Below are positions 9,226 through 16,802 of a stretch of 64,000 nucleotides of DNA, in pieces. The first letter of the stretch is position 1; each line of letters starts with the position of its first letter. Location of the stretch: assembly GCA_014138095.1 (NCBI GenBank), contig JACGXE010000001.1, positions 744,001 through 808,000 on the forward strand. Reading direction: 5' to 3'. Below the pieces are notes generated by a model, which saw only the letters and a program-made list of their open reading frames with translations, searched no databases and was not told where the DNA came from. Source of the DNA: Ochrobactrum sp. RH2CCR150 (GTDB taxonomy: Bacteria > Pseudomonadota > Alphaproteobacteria > Rhizobiales > Rhizobiaceae). The position numbers and the translations under genes are program-made.

Positions 9226-10527
9226 ATGACCAGACTTCTCATCCGTGGCCGCGTGCTGACCTTTCGCGATGAGCCGCAAAGTCTCGATGACAGCGCTTCC
9301 TATCGCTATATCGAAGATGGCGCCATTTTGGTCGAAGACGGACGCATTGCGCGCCTTGGCGATTATGCTGAGCTGAGCGCGGAAGCGGGCAGCGATGTGA
9401 AACTGGCCGATCATCGTCCGCATCTGATCCTGCCGGGCTTCATCGATACGCATATCCATTATCCGCAGACCCAGGTGGTCGCGTCCTATGCCGCCAATCT
9501 TCTGGAATGGCTCAACACCTATACATTCGTGGCCGAACAGAAATTCGCCGATGAGCAGCACGCGGAATTCATCGCCGAGCGCTTTCTGGACGAGCTGATC
9601 CGCCATGGCACCACCACCGCTGTCGCCTATTGCTCGGTGCATCCGCAGAGCGTCGACGCCTATTTCCGCGCTTCGCAGCATCGCAACATGCGCATGCTGG
9701 GCGGCAAGGTGATGATGGACCGCAACGCGCCGCCCGCTTTGTGCGACACGGCACAATCCGGTTACGACGACAGCAAGGGACTGATCGCACGCTGGCATGG
9801 CAAGGACCGCCTCGACTATGTGATCACGCCACGCTTTGCCATTACCTCGACCCCGGAACAGCTCGAAGCCAGTCAGGCGCTTGCCCGTGAACATCCCGAA
9901 TGTTTCATCCAGACGCACCTGTCGGAGAATCACGACGAAATCGCCTTCACCAAGTCGCTCTATCCGGATGCGCCAGACTATCTTGGCATTTACGAGCATT
10001 ACGGCCTTTTGGGAAACAAGACGCTGCTTGGCCATTCCATACATCTGGAAGAGCGCGAAGTGGGCGTGATGGCGGAAACCGGCTCGGTGGCCGTGTTCTG
10101 CCCGACCTCGAACCTGTTTCTCGGTTCCGGCCTGTTCGACCGTGATCGTCTGAAGGCGTCGGGCGTGCGCATGGCTGTGGCGACCGATGTCGGCGGCGGC
10201 ACAAGCTTCTCCATGCTGCGCACCATGGACGAGGGCTACAAGATTTTGCAGTTGCGCGAACAGCGTCTGAACCCGTTCCAGTCCTTCTACATGATGACGC
10301 TTGGCAATGCCCGGGCGCTGTCGATGGAAGACAAGATCGGCACGCTGGACGAAGGCACGGAAGCCGATATCGTGGTGTTGGATTCAGCCGCCACATCGCC
10401 GATGCGCTTGCGCATGGCGGCGGGGGCGACGCTGGAACAGGAGCTGTTTCTGCTGCAAACGGTCGGTGACGACCGCGCCATTGTTGAAACCTATGTGGCG
10501 GGCAAGCCGCTCAAGGCGGAACTTTAA
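9226..10527 (+). CDS. guaD: Guanine deaminase
   Basis: 433 residues of the amidohydrolase family. It deaminates guanine to xanthine, feeding XdhAB. Metal ligands are visible in GFIDTHIHYPQTQVV (HxH), in FIQTHLSENHDEI, in LLGHSIHL and in MAVATDVGGGTSFSML (the final aspartate). Length is close to the usual 430-450. It begins 2 nt after puuD, so the two are cotranscribed, coupling guanine entry with urate oxidation. A palindromic repeat region follows the stop. Confidence 0.95.
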   Translation: MTRLLIRGRVLTFRDEPQSLDDSASYRYIEDGAILVEDGRIARLGDYAELSAEAGSDVKLADHRPHLILPGFIDTHIHYPQTQVVASYAANLLEWLNTYTFVAEQKFADEQHAEFIAERFLDELIRHGTTTAVAYCSVHPQSVDAYFRASQHRNMRMLGGKVMMDRNAPPALCDTAQSGYDDSKGLIARWHGKDRLDYVITPRFAITSTPEQLEASQALAREHPECFIQTHLSENHDEIAFTKSLYPDAPDYLGIYEHYGLLGNKTLLGHSIHLEEREVGVMAETGSVAVFCPTSNLFLGSGLFDRDRLKASGVRMAVATDVGGGTSFSMLRTMDEGYKILQLREQRLNPFQSFYMMTLGNARALSMEDKIGTLDEGTEADIVVLDSAATSPMRLRMAAGATLEQELFLLQTVGDDRAIVETYVAGKPLKAEL

Positions 10528-10572
10528 AAATTGCGCCCGTCGATTTTTAGCTGATCTATCGCTTCGTTTCCC

Positions 10573-10695
10573 CCTCATCCTGAGGTGCGGAGCGAAGCGA
10601 AGCCTCGAAGGACGAGGGCGGGCGCTGATCGTTTTCCCTCAGCCCTTCGAGACGCTTTCCTTCGACAAGCTCAGGGAAGCTCCTCAGGGTGAGGG
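10573..10695. repeat. Two REP-like palindromic units between guaD and iclR gene
   Basis: Unit one (about 10573-10617) runs from CCTCATCCTGAGGTGCGGAG to GAAGGACGAGG. Unit two (about 10636-10695) runs from CCCTCAGCCCTTCGAGACG to CTCCTCAGGGTGAGGG. Both fold on themselves and belong to the class of intergenic palindromes common in Rhizobiales genomes. A third, diverged unit lies at 38835-38887. They sit between convergent genes, where they may help end transcription from both sides. Confidence 0.75.
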
Positions 10696-10735
10696 AAAAG
10701 AGCGGCATTCATGCTTTAACCGCGAAGTTTCGTAC

Positions 10736-11554
10736 TCAGAGCTCTTCCGGCCGCTTGCCGCCAATGGCGCGGGTCAGTTGATCGGCGGTCGAGCGGATGA
10801 GCGGCCCCAGCTCTTCAAGCTTCTTTTTCGGCAGGCGCACAGCGGGGCCGGAAACGGAAATGCCCGCAATGCCCTCACCATATTCGTTGAAAATCGGAGC
10901 GGCGATGCAGCACATGCCGAGCGTGTGTTCCTCGTCATCGATGGACCAGCCGCGCATGCGCGTTGCCTGAATGTCTTTCAAAAGTGCGGGCAGGCCATCG
11001 AGCGTGCGTTGAGTGAAATGCTCCAGCATTTTTCCCGAAAGCGCGCGGGCGATTTCCCCATCCGACCACGTTGACAGAATTGCCTTGCCGATGCCCGATG
11101 CGTGGATCGGTCCACGCCGCCCGGGACGAAAGAAGGCGCGCATCGGCGCGTGACTTTCGATCTGCGAAATGAACACGACGTCACCGTCATCCTCGACGCC
11201 GATATTCGCGGTCTCGCCGCTGGTTTCCATGAGCTGCTTTAAATAGGGGCGCGCCAGCGTGCCCAGCTTGCGGAAACGGCGAAAGGCATTGCCAATCTCG
11301 AAAGCCTTGACGCCAATGGTCCAGTCGCCGGTTTCCGCATCGTGGGAAACCATGCCGTGATTGGCGAGCGAGGATAACAGACGGTGCACCGTGGAAGGGG
11401 CCATGCCGCTCGCGTCGGCAAGGTCCGTCAGGGTCGAGCCGTCATTATCGGCGATGAGTGCCAGAAGTTTGAGGCTGCGGTCCAGAACCTGCACGGATGA
11501 GGGCGCGGCATTCTCCGCCGCCTTGCGGCCCCGCTTTGCTTTGGCCTGTTCCAT
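10736..11554 (-). CDS. IclR-family transcriptional regulator
   Basis: 272 residues. An N-terminal winged helix (SSVQVLDRSLKLLALIADND, DASGMAPSTVHRLLSSLANH) is followed by the IclR effector domain (from about 100, with HASGIGKAILSTWSD and HTLGMCCIAAPIFNEYGEG). It is divergent from gcl, and IclR proteins such as AllR commonly repress glyoxylate-carboligase operons in response to allantoin or glyoxylate. That role is inferred from position. A GTG at 11557 directly precedes the ATG at 11554; GGAGACGG upstream could serve either. Confidence 0.88.
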   Translation of the reverse strand: MEQAKAKRGRKAAENAAPSSVQVLDRSLKLLALIADNDGSTLTDLADASGMAPSTVHRLLSSLANHGMVSHDAETGDWTIGVKAFEIGNAFRRFRKLGTLARPYLKQLMETSGETANIGVEDDGDVVFISQIESHAPMRAFFRPGRRGPIHASGIGKAILSTWSDGEIARALSGKMLEHFTQRTLDGLPALLKDIQATRMRGWSIDDEEHTLGMCCIAAPIFNEYGEGIAGISVSGPAVRLPKKKLEELGPLIRSTADQLTRAIGGKRPEEL

Positions 11555-11665
11555 CACCCGTCTCCGAATCCCGCCTGAACTTCAGAGTTACCACTATCGC
11601 ATCCATTGTCCGTCGGAAAGGCGCAGAGGGTATAGCCGATTATCTCCATTCCGTTGAAAATCTTT

Positions 11666-11732
11666 ATTTCCATATAATGGTATGCATTTCCATTTTTAGA
11701 TTATAGCTTTTGTAAATGGAGAATGTTTCCAT
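11666..11732 (+). promoter_or_regulatory. Repeated TTTCCAT motifs upstream of gcl
   Basis: ATTTCCAT occurs at 11666-11673 and 11686-11693, exactly 20 bp apart, and TTTCCAT again at 11726-11732 just before the AGGAGG ribosome site of gcl. The 20-bp spacing puts the first two on one face of the helix. The motif resembles the TGGAAA/TTTCCA cores bound by IclR-family repressors, and an iclR-type gene is divergent. Confidence 0.45.
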
Positions 11733-11745
11733 AGGAGGATTGGCC

Positions 11746-13530
11746 ATGGCCAGAATGCGTGCAGTCGATGCAGCCGTGCTTGTGCTGGAGAGGGAAGGGA
11801 TCAATTGCGCTTTCGGCGTGCCGGGCGCGGCTATCAATCCATTTTATTCGGCGATGAAAGCGCGGGGTTCGATCCGCCATGTCCTGGCGCGTCACGTTGA
11901 GGGCGCTTCGCATATGGCCGAAGGCTATACGCGGGCAAAGCATGGCAATATCGGCCTGTGCATCGGCACCTCCGGCCCGGCGGGCACGGATATGATCACC
12001 GGCCTTTATTCGGCATCCGCCGATTCCATTCCGATCCTTTGCGTCACGGGGCAGGCGCCACGCGCGCGTCTCGACAAGGAAGATTTTCAGGCGGTGGATA
12101 TCGCCAAGATTGCGGCGCCTGTCACCAAATGGGCGGTCACGGTCATGGAGCCGGCGCTGGTGCCTTTTGTTTTCCAGAAGGCGTTTCATATCATGAAGTC
12201 GGGCCGTCCCGGTCCGGTGCTGATCGATCTGCCGATTGATGTTCAGATGGCGGAAATAGAGTTCGACATCGACACCTATCAGCCGATGGAAGCCTATAAG
12301 CCAGCCGCCACGCGGGCGCAGGCCGAAAAGGCGATTGCCATGCTGAACGCAGCGGAACGTCCGTTGATTGTCGCAGGCGGCGGCATCATCAATGCCGATG
12401 CGTCGGATCTTCTGGTCGAATTCGCCGAGATCACCGGCATTCCGGTCATCCCGACCCTGATGGGCTGGGGTGTTATCCCGGACGATCACCGTCTGATGGC
12501 CGGTATGTGCGGTCTCCAGACCTCGCACCGTTATGGCAATGCCAATCTGCTGGCGTCCGATGCAGTCATCGGCATCGGCAATCGCTGGGCCAACCGGCAT
12601 ACCGGCAATGTCGATACCTATCGCAAGGATCGCACTTTCATCCATGTCGATATCGAACCGACGCAGATCGGGCGCGTCTTTGCGCCGGATTTCGGCATCG
12701 TGTCCGATGCGGGCAAGGCGTTGAAGCAGTTGCTCGACGTCGCAACCGAATGGAAGGCGGCGGGCAAGTTGCGCGACTGGTCCGGCTGGGCGAAGGAATG
12801 CGAGGGCCGCAAGCGCACCATGCTGCGCAAGACGCATTTCGACCAGACGCCGCTGAAACCCCAGCGGGTTTATGAGGAGATGAACAAGGCTTTCGGTCGT
12901 GACACCTGCTATGTCACCACCATCGGCCTCAGCCAGATTGCGGGTGCGCAGTTCCTGCATGTCTATCGCCCGCGCAACTGGATCAATTGCGGACAGGCTG
13001 GCCCGCTTGGCTGGACCCTGCCGGCGGCTCTGGGTGTCCGCGCCGCCGATCCGGATCGACCCATCGTGGCGCTGTCGGGTGACTATGACTTCCAGTTCAT
13101 GATCGAGGAACTGGCGGTCGGCGCGCAGCACAAACTGCCTTACATCCATGTCGTCGTGAACAATTCCTATCTTGGCCTGATCCGTCAGGCGCAACGCGGC
13201 TTCAACATGGATTTCGAGGTTAGCCTTGCCTTCGACAACATCAATGCGTCCGGCGATGCGGAGAAGGGCTATGGCGTCGACCATGTGGCGGTTGCCGAAG
13301 GTCTCGGCTGCAAGGCGATCCGGGTGCGCAGCCCCAACCACTTTGTAGAAAGTTTCGAGCAGGCCAAGGCGTTGATGCAGGAGCATCAGGTGCCGGTCGT
13401 GATGGAATTCATTCTGGAACGCGTCACCAATATTTCCATGGGAACCGACATTGATCAGGTGGTCGAGTTCGAGGAACTGGCCGAGCGCGGCGAAGATGCG
13501 CCGACTGCGATAGCGGCATTGCTGGATTAG
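11746..13530 (+). CDS. gcl: Glyoxylate carboligase
   Basis: 594 residues, a thiamine-diphosphate enzyme that joins two glyoxylates to tartronate semialdehyde with loss of CO2. The N-terminal ThDP domain reads [16 protein letters not shown]51 stands where most ThDP enzymes have glutamate, the hallmark of this enzyme (Val51 in E. coli). The C-terminal ThDP-Mg motif is [13 protein letters not shown] through [14 protein letters not shown] at 11733-11738 fixes the ATG at 11746. hyi, glxR and a glycerate kinase follow on the same strand, making a complete glyoxylate-to-glycerate operon. Confidence 0.96.
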   Translation: MARMRAVDAAVLVLEREGINCAFGVPGAAINPFYSAMKARGSIRHVLARHVEGASHMAEGYTRAKHGNIGLCIGTSGPAGTDMITGLYSASADSIPILCVTGQAPRARLDKEDFQAVDIAKIAAPVTKWAVTVMEPALVPFVFQKAFHIMKSGRPGPVLIDLPIDVQMAEIEFDIDTYQPMEAYKPAATRAQAEKAIAMLNAAERPLIVAGGGIINADASDLLVEFAEITGIPVIPTLMGWGVIPDDHRLMAGMCGLQTSHRYGNANLLASDAVIGIGNRWANRHTGNVDTYRKDRTFIHVDIEPTQIGRVFAPDFGIVSDAGKALKQLLDVATEWKAAGKLRDWSGWAKECEGRKRTMLRKTHFDQTPLKPQRVYEEMNKAFGRDTCYVTTIGLSQIAGAQFLHVYRPRNWINCGQAGPLGWTLPAALGVRAADPDRPIVALSGDYDFQFMIEELAVGAQHKLPYIHVVVNNSYLGLIRQAQRGFNMDFEVSLAFDNINASGDAEKGYGVDHVAVAEGLGCKAIRVRSPNHFVESFEQAKALMQEHQVPVVMEFILERVTNISMGTDIDQVVEFEELAERGEDAPTAIAALLD

Positions 13531-13547
13531 AATTGGAGAAGTTGAAC

Positions 13548-14342
13548 ATGCCAAGATTTGCAGCCAATCTCACCATGCTTTTCACCGAAGCGCCGTTCAT
13601 GGATCGCTTCGCGCTGGCCGCCAAGGCGGGGTTCACCGGGGTGGAATATCTGTTCCCCTACGAGTTCAACCGGCATGAGCTGAAGGCCGCCCTTACCCGT
13701 CACAATCTGGCGCAGGTGCTGCACAATTTGCCTGCGGGCAATTGGGCGGGCGGTGAGCGCGGCATCGCAGTGCTGCCGGATCGTGTGGACGAATTCCGTC
13801 GTGGGGTGGCCGACGCCATCGATTATGCCACGACGCTCAACTGTTCGCAGGTCAACTGCCTTGCCGGTATCGCGCCGCAGGGCATCGACCCGGATGCGAT
13901 GAGGGCGACCTTTGTCAGCAATCTGCGGCTGGCGGCGAAGGAACTGGGAAAGCACGGCATCCGCCTGCTGATTGAGCCGATCAATCATTACGACATTCCC
14001 GGCTTCTATCTGAACACGGTGGAGCAGGCGGTTTCGATTATCGACGAGGTGGGCAGCAACAACCTGTTCATCCAGTATGACCTTTATCACCAGCAGCGCA
14101 CGCGCGGCGAACTCGTCGCCACCTACGAGCGCTACAAGCCGCTGATCGCGCATGTGCAGCTTGCCGACAATCCGGGGCGAAACGAGCCCGGCACCGGCGA
14201 GATCCATTATCCGAACGTCTTCGAAGCGCTGAAGAACGCCGGATATAAGGGCTGGATCGGCTGTGAATACAAGCCGAAGACCACCACCGAGGAAGGTCTG
14301 GGTTGGTTCAAACAGTACGAAGCTGAACGGCTGAGCGCGTAA
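13548..14342 (+). CDS. hyi: Hydroxypyruvate isomerase
   Basis: 264 residues, a xylose-isomerase-like TIM barrel that interconverts hydroxypyruvate and tartronate semialdehyde. Visible family segments are MPRFAANLTMLFTEAPFMDR at the start, LIEPINHYDIPGFYLNT (a metal-binding glutamate region) and HVQLADNPGRNEPGTGEI. It follows gcl by 17 nt and precedes glxR by 20 nt. The ATG at 13548 has TTGGAGAAG upstream; an earlier TTG in the same frame is less likely. Confidence 0.94.
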   Translation: MPRFAANLTMLFTEAPFMDRFALAAKAGFTGVEYLFPYEFNRHELKAALTRHNLAQVLHNLPAGNWAGGERGIAVLPDRVDEFRRGVADAIDYATTLNCSQVNCLAGIAPQGIDPDAMRATFVSNLRLAAKELGKHGIRLLIEPINHYDIPGFYLNTVEQAVSIIDEVGSNNLFIQYDLYHQQRTRGELVATYERYKPLIAHVQLADNPGRNEPGTGEIHYPNVFEALKNAGYKGWIGCEYKPKTTTEEGLGWFKQYEAERLSA

Positions 14343-14362
14343 ATTGCATAGGGAGGTATAGA

Positions 14363-15247
14363 ATGGCCAAGATCGGCTTTATCGGACTGGGTATCATGGG
14401 CAAGCCGATGGCGCAGCATTTGCAAAATGCAGGCCACCAGCTTTTCACCTCGAAACATAGCCAGCCGCCGCACAAAGACCTGGTTGATGCGGGTCTGACG
14501 GTTCTCGATACGCCCAAGGTGGTGGCCGCGGAATGTGAAACGACCATCCTCATGCTGCCGGATACGCCGCAGGTGGCCGAAGTCCTTTTCGGCGAAAACG
14601 GCGCGGTTGAAGGTCTGGGCAAGGGCAAGACGCTCATCGACATGAGTTCGATTTCGCCCATCGAAACGAAGAAATTTGCGAAAAAAGTCCGCGCTGCCGG
14701 GGCTGAATATATCGACGCGCCGGTATCCGGCGGTGAGGTCGGCGCGAAAAATGCCAGCCTCTCCATCATGGCGGGCGGCGCACAGGCAAGCTTTGATGCG
14801 GCGCTGCCGCTTCTCAAGCTGATGGGCAAGAATATCACGCTGGTCGGTGATTGTGGCGATGGCCAGACCACCAAGGTCGCCAATCAGATTATCGTGGCGC
14901 TCAACATCCAAGCGGTTGCCGAAGCGCTGGTTTTTGCCTCAAAGGCGGGTGCTGATCCGTCCAAGGTGCGTGAAGCGCTGATGGGCGGTTTTGCTTCATC
15001 GCGCATTCTCGAAGTGCATGGCGAGCGCATGATCAAGCGGACATTCGATCCGGGTTTCCGCATTTCCCTGCACCAGAAAGACCTCAATCTGGCGCTTCAG
15101 GGCGCGAAGGCTCTGGGTGTCTCGCTGCCCAACACGGCCACGGCGCAGGAACTGTTCAATTCCTGCGCGGCGCATGGTGAGGACGGGCTCGACCATTCCG
15201 GTCTGGTGCGCGCGCTGGAGCGTATGGCCAATCACGATGTTGCCTGA
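14363..15247 (+). CDS. glxR: Tartronate semialdehyde reductase
   Basis: 294 residues, a beta-hydroxyacid dehydrogenase that reduces tartronate semialdehyde to D-glycerate with NAD(P)H. The Rossmann motif is IGFIGLGIMGKPMAQHL. The substrate motif is DAPVSGGEVGAKNASL, and the catalytic lysine is K171 in GDGQTTKVANQI. GGGAGG lies seven bases before the ATG. It is the third gene of the gcl operon. garR would be an equivalent name; orthology to one or the other cannot be settled here. Confidence 0.94.
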   Translation: MAKIGFIGLGIMGKPMAQHLQNAGHQLFTSKHSQPPHKDLVDAGLTVLDTPKVVAAECETTILMLPDTPQVAEVLFGENGAVEGLGKGKTLIDMSSISPIETKKFAKKVRAAGAEYIDAPVSGGEVGAKNASLSIMAGGAQASFDAALPLLKLMGKNITLVGDCGDGQTTKVANQIIVALNIQAVAEALVFASKAGADPSKVREALMGGFASSRILEVHGERMIKRTFDPGFRISLHQKDLNLALQGAKALGVSLPNTATAQELFNSCAAHGEDGLDHSGLVRALERMANHDVA

Positions 15248-15379
15248 GTCGCAGGCCTGATCGGTTCTCTGGAGGGGAGAGCGTGGAGCTGGCTATCTGG
15301 AGGGAGATGGCCGGCTCCATTGATTTTATGTGCCGCGCGGGGAATAGTGCCGCCGTTGATTTGTGAAGCCGGGATTCTC

Positions 15380-16663
15380 ATGACTGCCACAAGCGCCATC
15401 GCCGATCCGAAGAAATTCCTGACCAGCCTTTTCGATGCCGCCGTGGCGGCTGCCGATCCCGAACTGGTTATCCGCGCCAATCTGCCTGCCAAGCCAAAGG
15501 GGCGCACGATCGTCATCGGCGCTGGCAAAGGCTCTGCACAGATGGCGGCTGCTTTTGAAAGGGCGTGGGATGGCCCGATTGAGGGCCTCGTGGTGACACG
15601 CTATGGCTATGGCACGCCTTGCGAACGCATCGAGATTATCGAGGCGGCACATCCCGTTCCGGATGAAGCCGGGCTTGTGGCCTCCAGGCGTCTGTTCGAT
15701 GCCGTGTCAGGCCTTACGGAAGACGATCTCGTGGTGGCGCTGATATCCGGCGGCGGCTCGGCGCTGCTGCCCTCGCCTCCGGAAGGGCTGACGCTGCAAG
15801 ACGAAATTGCCGTCAACAAGGCCTTGCTGGCGTCGGGCGCGCCGATCTCGGCCATGAATGCCGTGCGCAAGCATCTCTCGACCATCAAGGGCGGACGCCT
15901 TGCCGCTGCCGCTCATCCGGCGCGGGTTTTCTCGCTGGTCGTCTCGGATATTCCGGGCGACAATCCGGCATTCGTGGCCTCCGGCCCGACGGTGCCGGAC
16001 CAAACCAGCCGCGATGACGCGCTCAAGATCATCGAACGCTACCGGCTGGAATTGCCGGAGGCCGCACTTGCCCATATTCGCGGTGACGGAGCGCATGCGC
16101 CAAAGCCGGATGATGCGGTTTTCGCGCAAAACGAAGTGCGGGTGATAGCATCTGCCGCTGTATCGCTGGAAGCGGCAGCGAAAGAGGCTGCCCGGCATGG
16201 TGTTGAAGCGGTGATCCTGTCGGACGCCATGGAAGGGGAATCGCGCGAAGTGGCGCATGTCCATGCGGCAATCGCGCGGGAAGTGGTCGAACGCGACCGC
16301 CCGTTCAAAAAGCCGATTGTCATTCTGTCCGGCGGCGAAACCACAGTCACCATTCGCGGCAAGGGTGGCAAAGGCGGACGCAACAGCGAATTTCTGCTGT
16401 CTTTTGCGCTTGATATCGATGGCTATGCCAATATTCATGCGCTTGCCGCCGATACGGACGGGATCGACGGTTCGGAAGACAATGCCGGTGCCTTTGCCGA
16501 TGGCGGCACGGTTTCGCGTCTGCAAAAGGCGGGCGAGGATGGTGCGGCGCGCCTCAACAACAACGATGCATGGACGGCCTTTGACGCCATCGGCGATCTG
16601 TTCATCCCGGGTCCGACCGGCACCAATGTCAACGATCTGCGCGCGATTTTGATAACGGCGTAG
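15380..16663 (+). CDS. Glycerate kinase of the MOFRL/TtuD type
   Basis: 427 residues. The N-terminal DUF4147 domain (TIVIGAGKGSAQMAAAFERA, ALISGGGSALLPSPPEG) and the C-terminal MOFRL domain (ILSGGETTVTIRGKGGKGGR, LAADTDGIDGSEDNAGA) identify a glycerate 2-kinase-type enzyme. It would phosphorylate D-glycerate and deliver the carbon to lower glycolysis. It is the last gene of the gcl operon, 132 nt after glxR. The ATG at 15380 is preferred to an upstream in-frame start because similar proteins begin near MTATSAIADP. Its 3' end overlaps the convergent ccoS by 35 nt. Confidence 0.9.
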   Translation: MTATSAIADPKKFLTSLFDAAVAAADPELVIRANLPAKPKGRTIVIGAGKGSAQMAAAFERAWDGPIEGLVVTRYGYGTPCERIEIIEAAHPVPDEAGLVASRRLFDAVSGLTEDDLVVALISGGGSALLPSPPEGLTLQDEIAVNKALLASGAPISAMNAVRKHLSTIKGGRLAAAAHPARVFSLVVSDIPGDNPAFVASGPTVPDQTSRDDALKIIERYRLELPEAALAHIRGDGAHAPKPDDAVFAQNEVRVIASAAVSLEAAAKEAARHGVEAVILSDAMEGESREVAHVHAAIAREVVERDRPFKKPIVILSGGETTVTIRGKGGKGGRNSEFLLSFALDIDGYANIHALAADTDGIDGSEDNAGAFADGGTVSRLQKAGEDGAARLNNNDAWTAFDAIGDLFIPGPTGTNVNDLRAILITA

Positions 16664-16802
16664 TGTCGTCGTCGAGCAGGATTCTGTTCGCTGCGCCATC
16701 TAGGTCTTCATACTGGCCGTTTTTCAGCGACCACAGGAAGGCTGCCAGCCCCACCGCGCCCATCAAAAGAGCGACGGGGATGAGAAAGAGAAGCCCGCTC
16801 AT
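16629..16802 (-). CDS. ccoS: cbb3 oxidase maturation protein CcoS
   Basis: 57 residues, translated from the sequence by eye. It begins MSGLLFLIPVALLMGAVGLA, a single membrane helix, and continues FLWSLKNGQYEDLDGAANRI with the FxW..KNGQYEDL signature of CcoS/FixS. CcoS is required to insert haem and copper into cbb3 oxidase. Its ATG overlaps the ccoI stop in an ATGA arrangement, so it is the last gene of ccoGHIS. The acidic C-terminal tail ends inside the convergent glycerate kinase gene. Confidence 0.92.
   Translation of the reverse strand: MSGLLFLIPVALLMGAVGLAAFLWSLKNGQYEDLDGAANRILLDDDTTPLSKSRADR

Noticed and set aside
11701..13554. A 617-codon open frame on the minus strand opposite gcl
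   Set aside because: The plus strand encodes glyoxylate carboligase with intact ThDP motifs; the antisense frame has no ribosome site or family resemblance.
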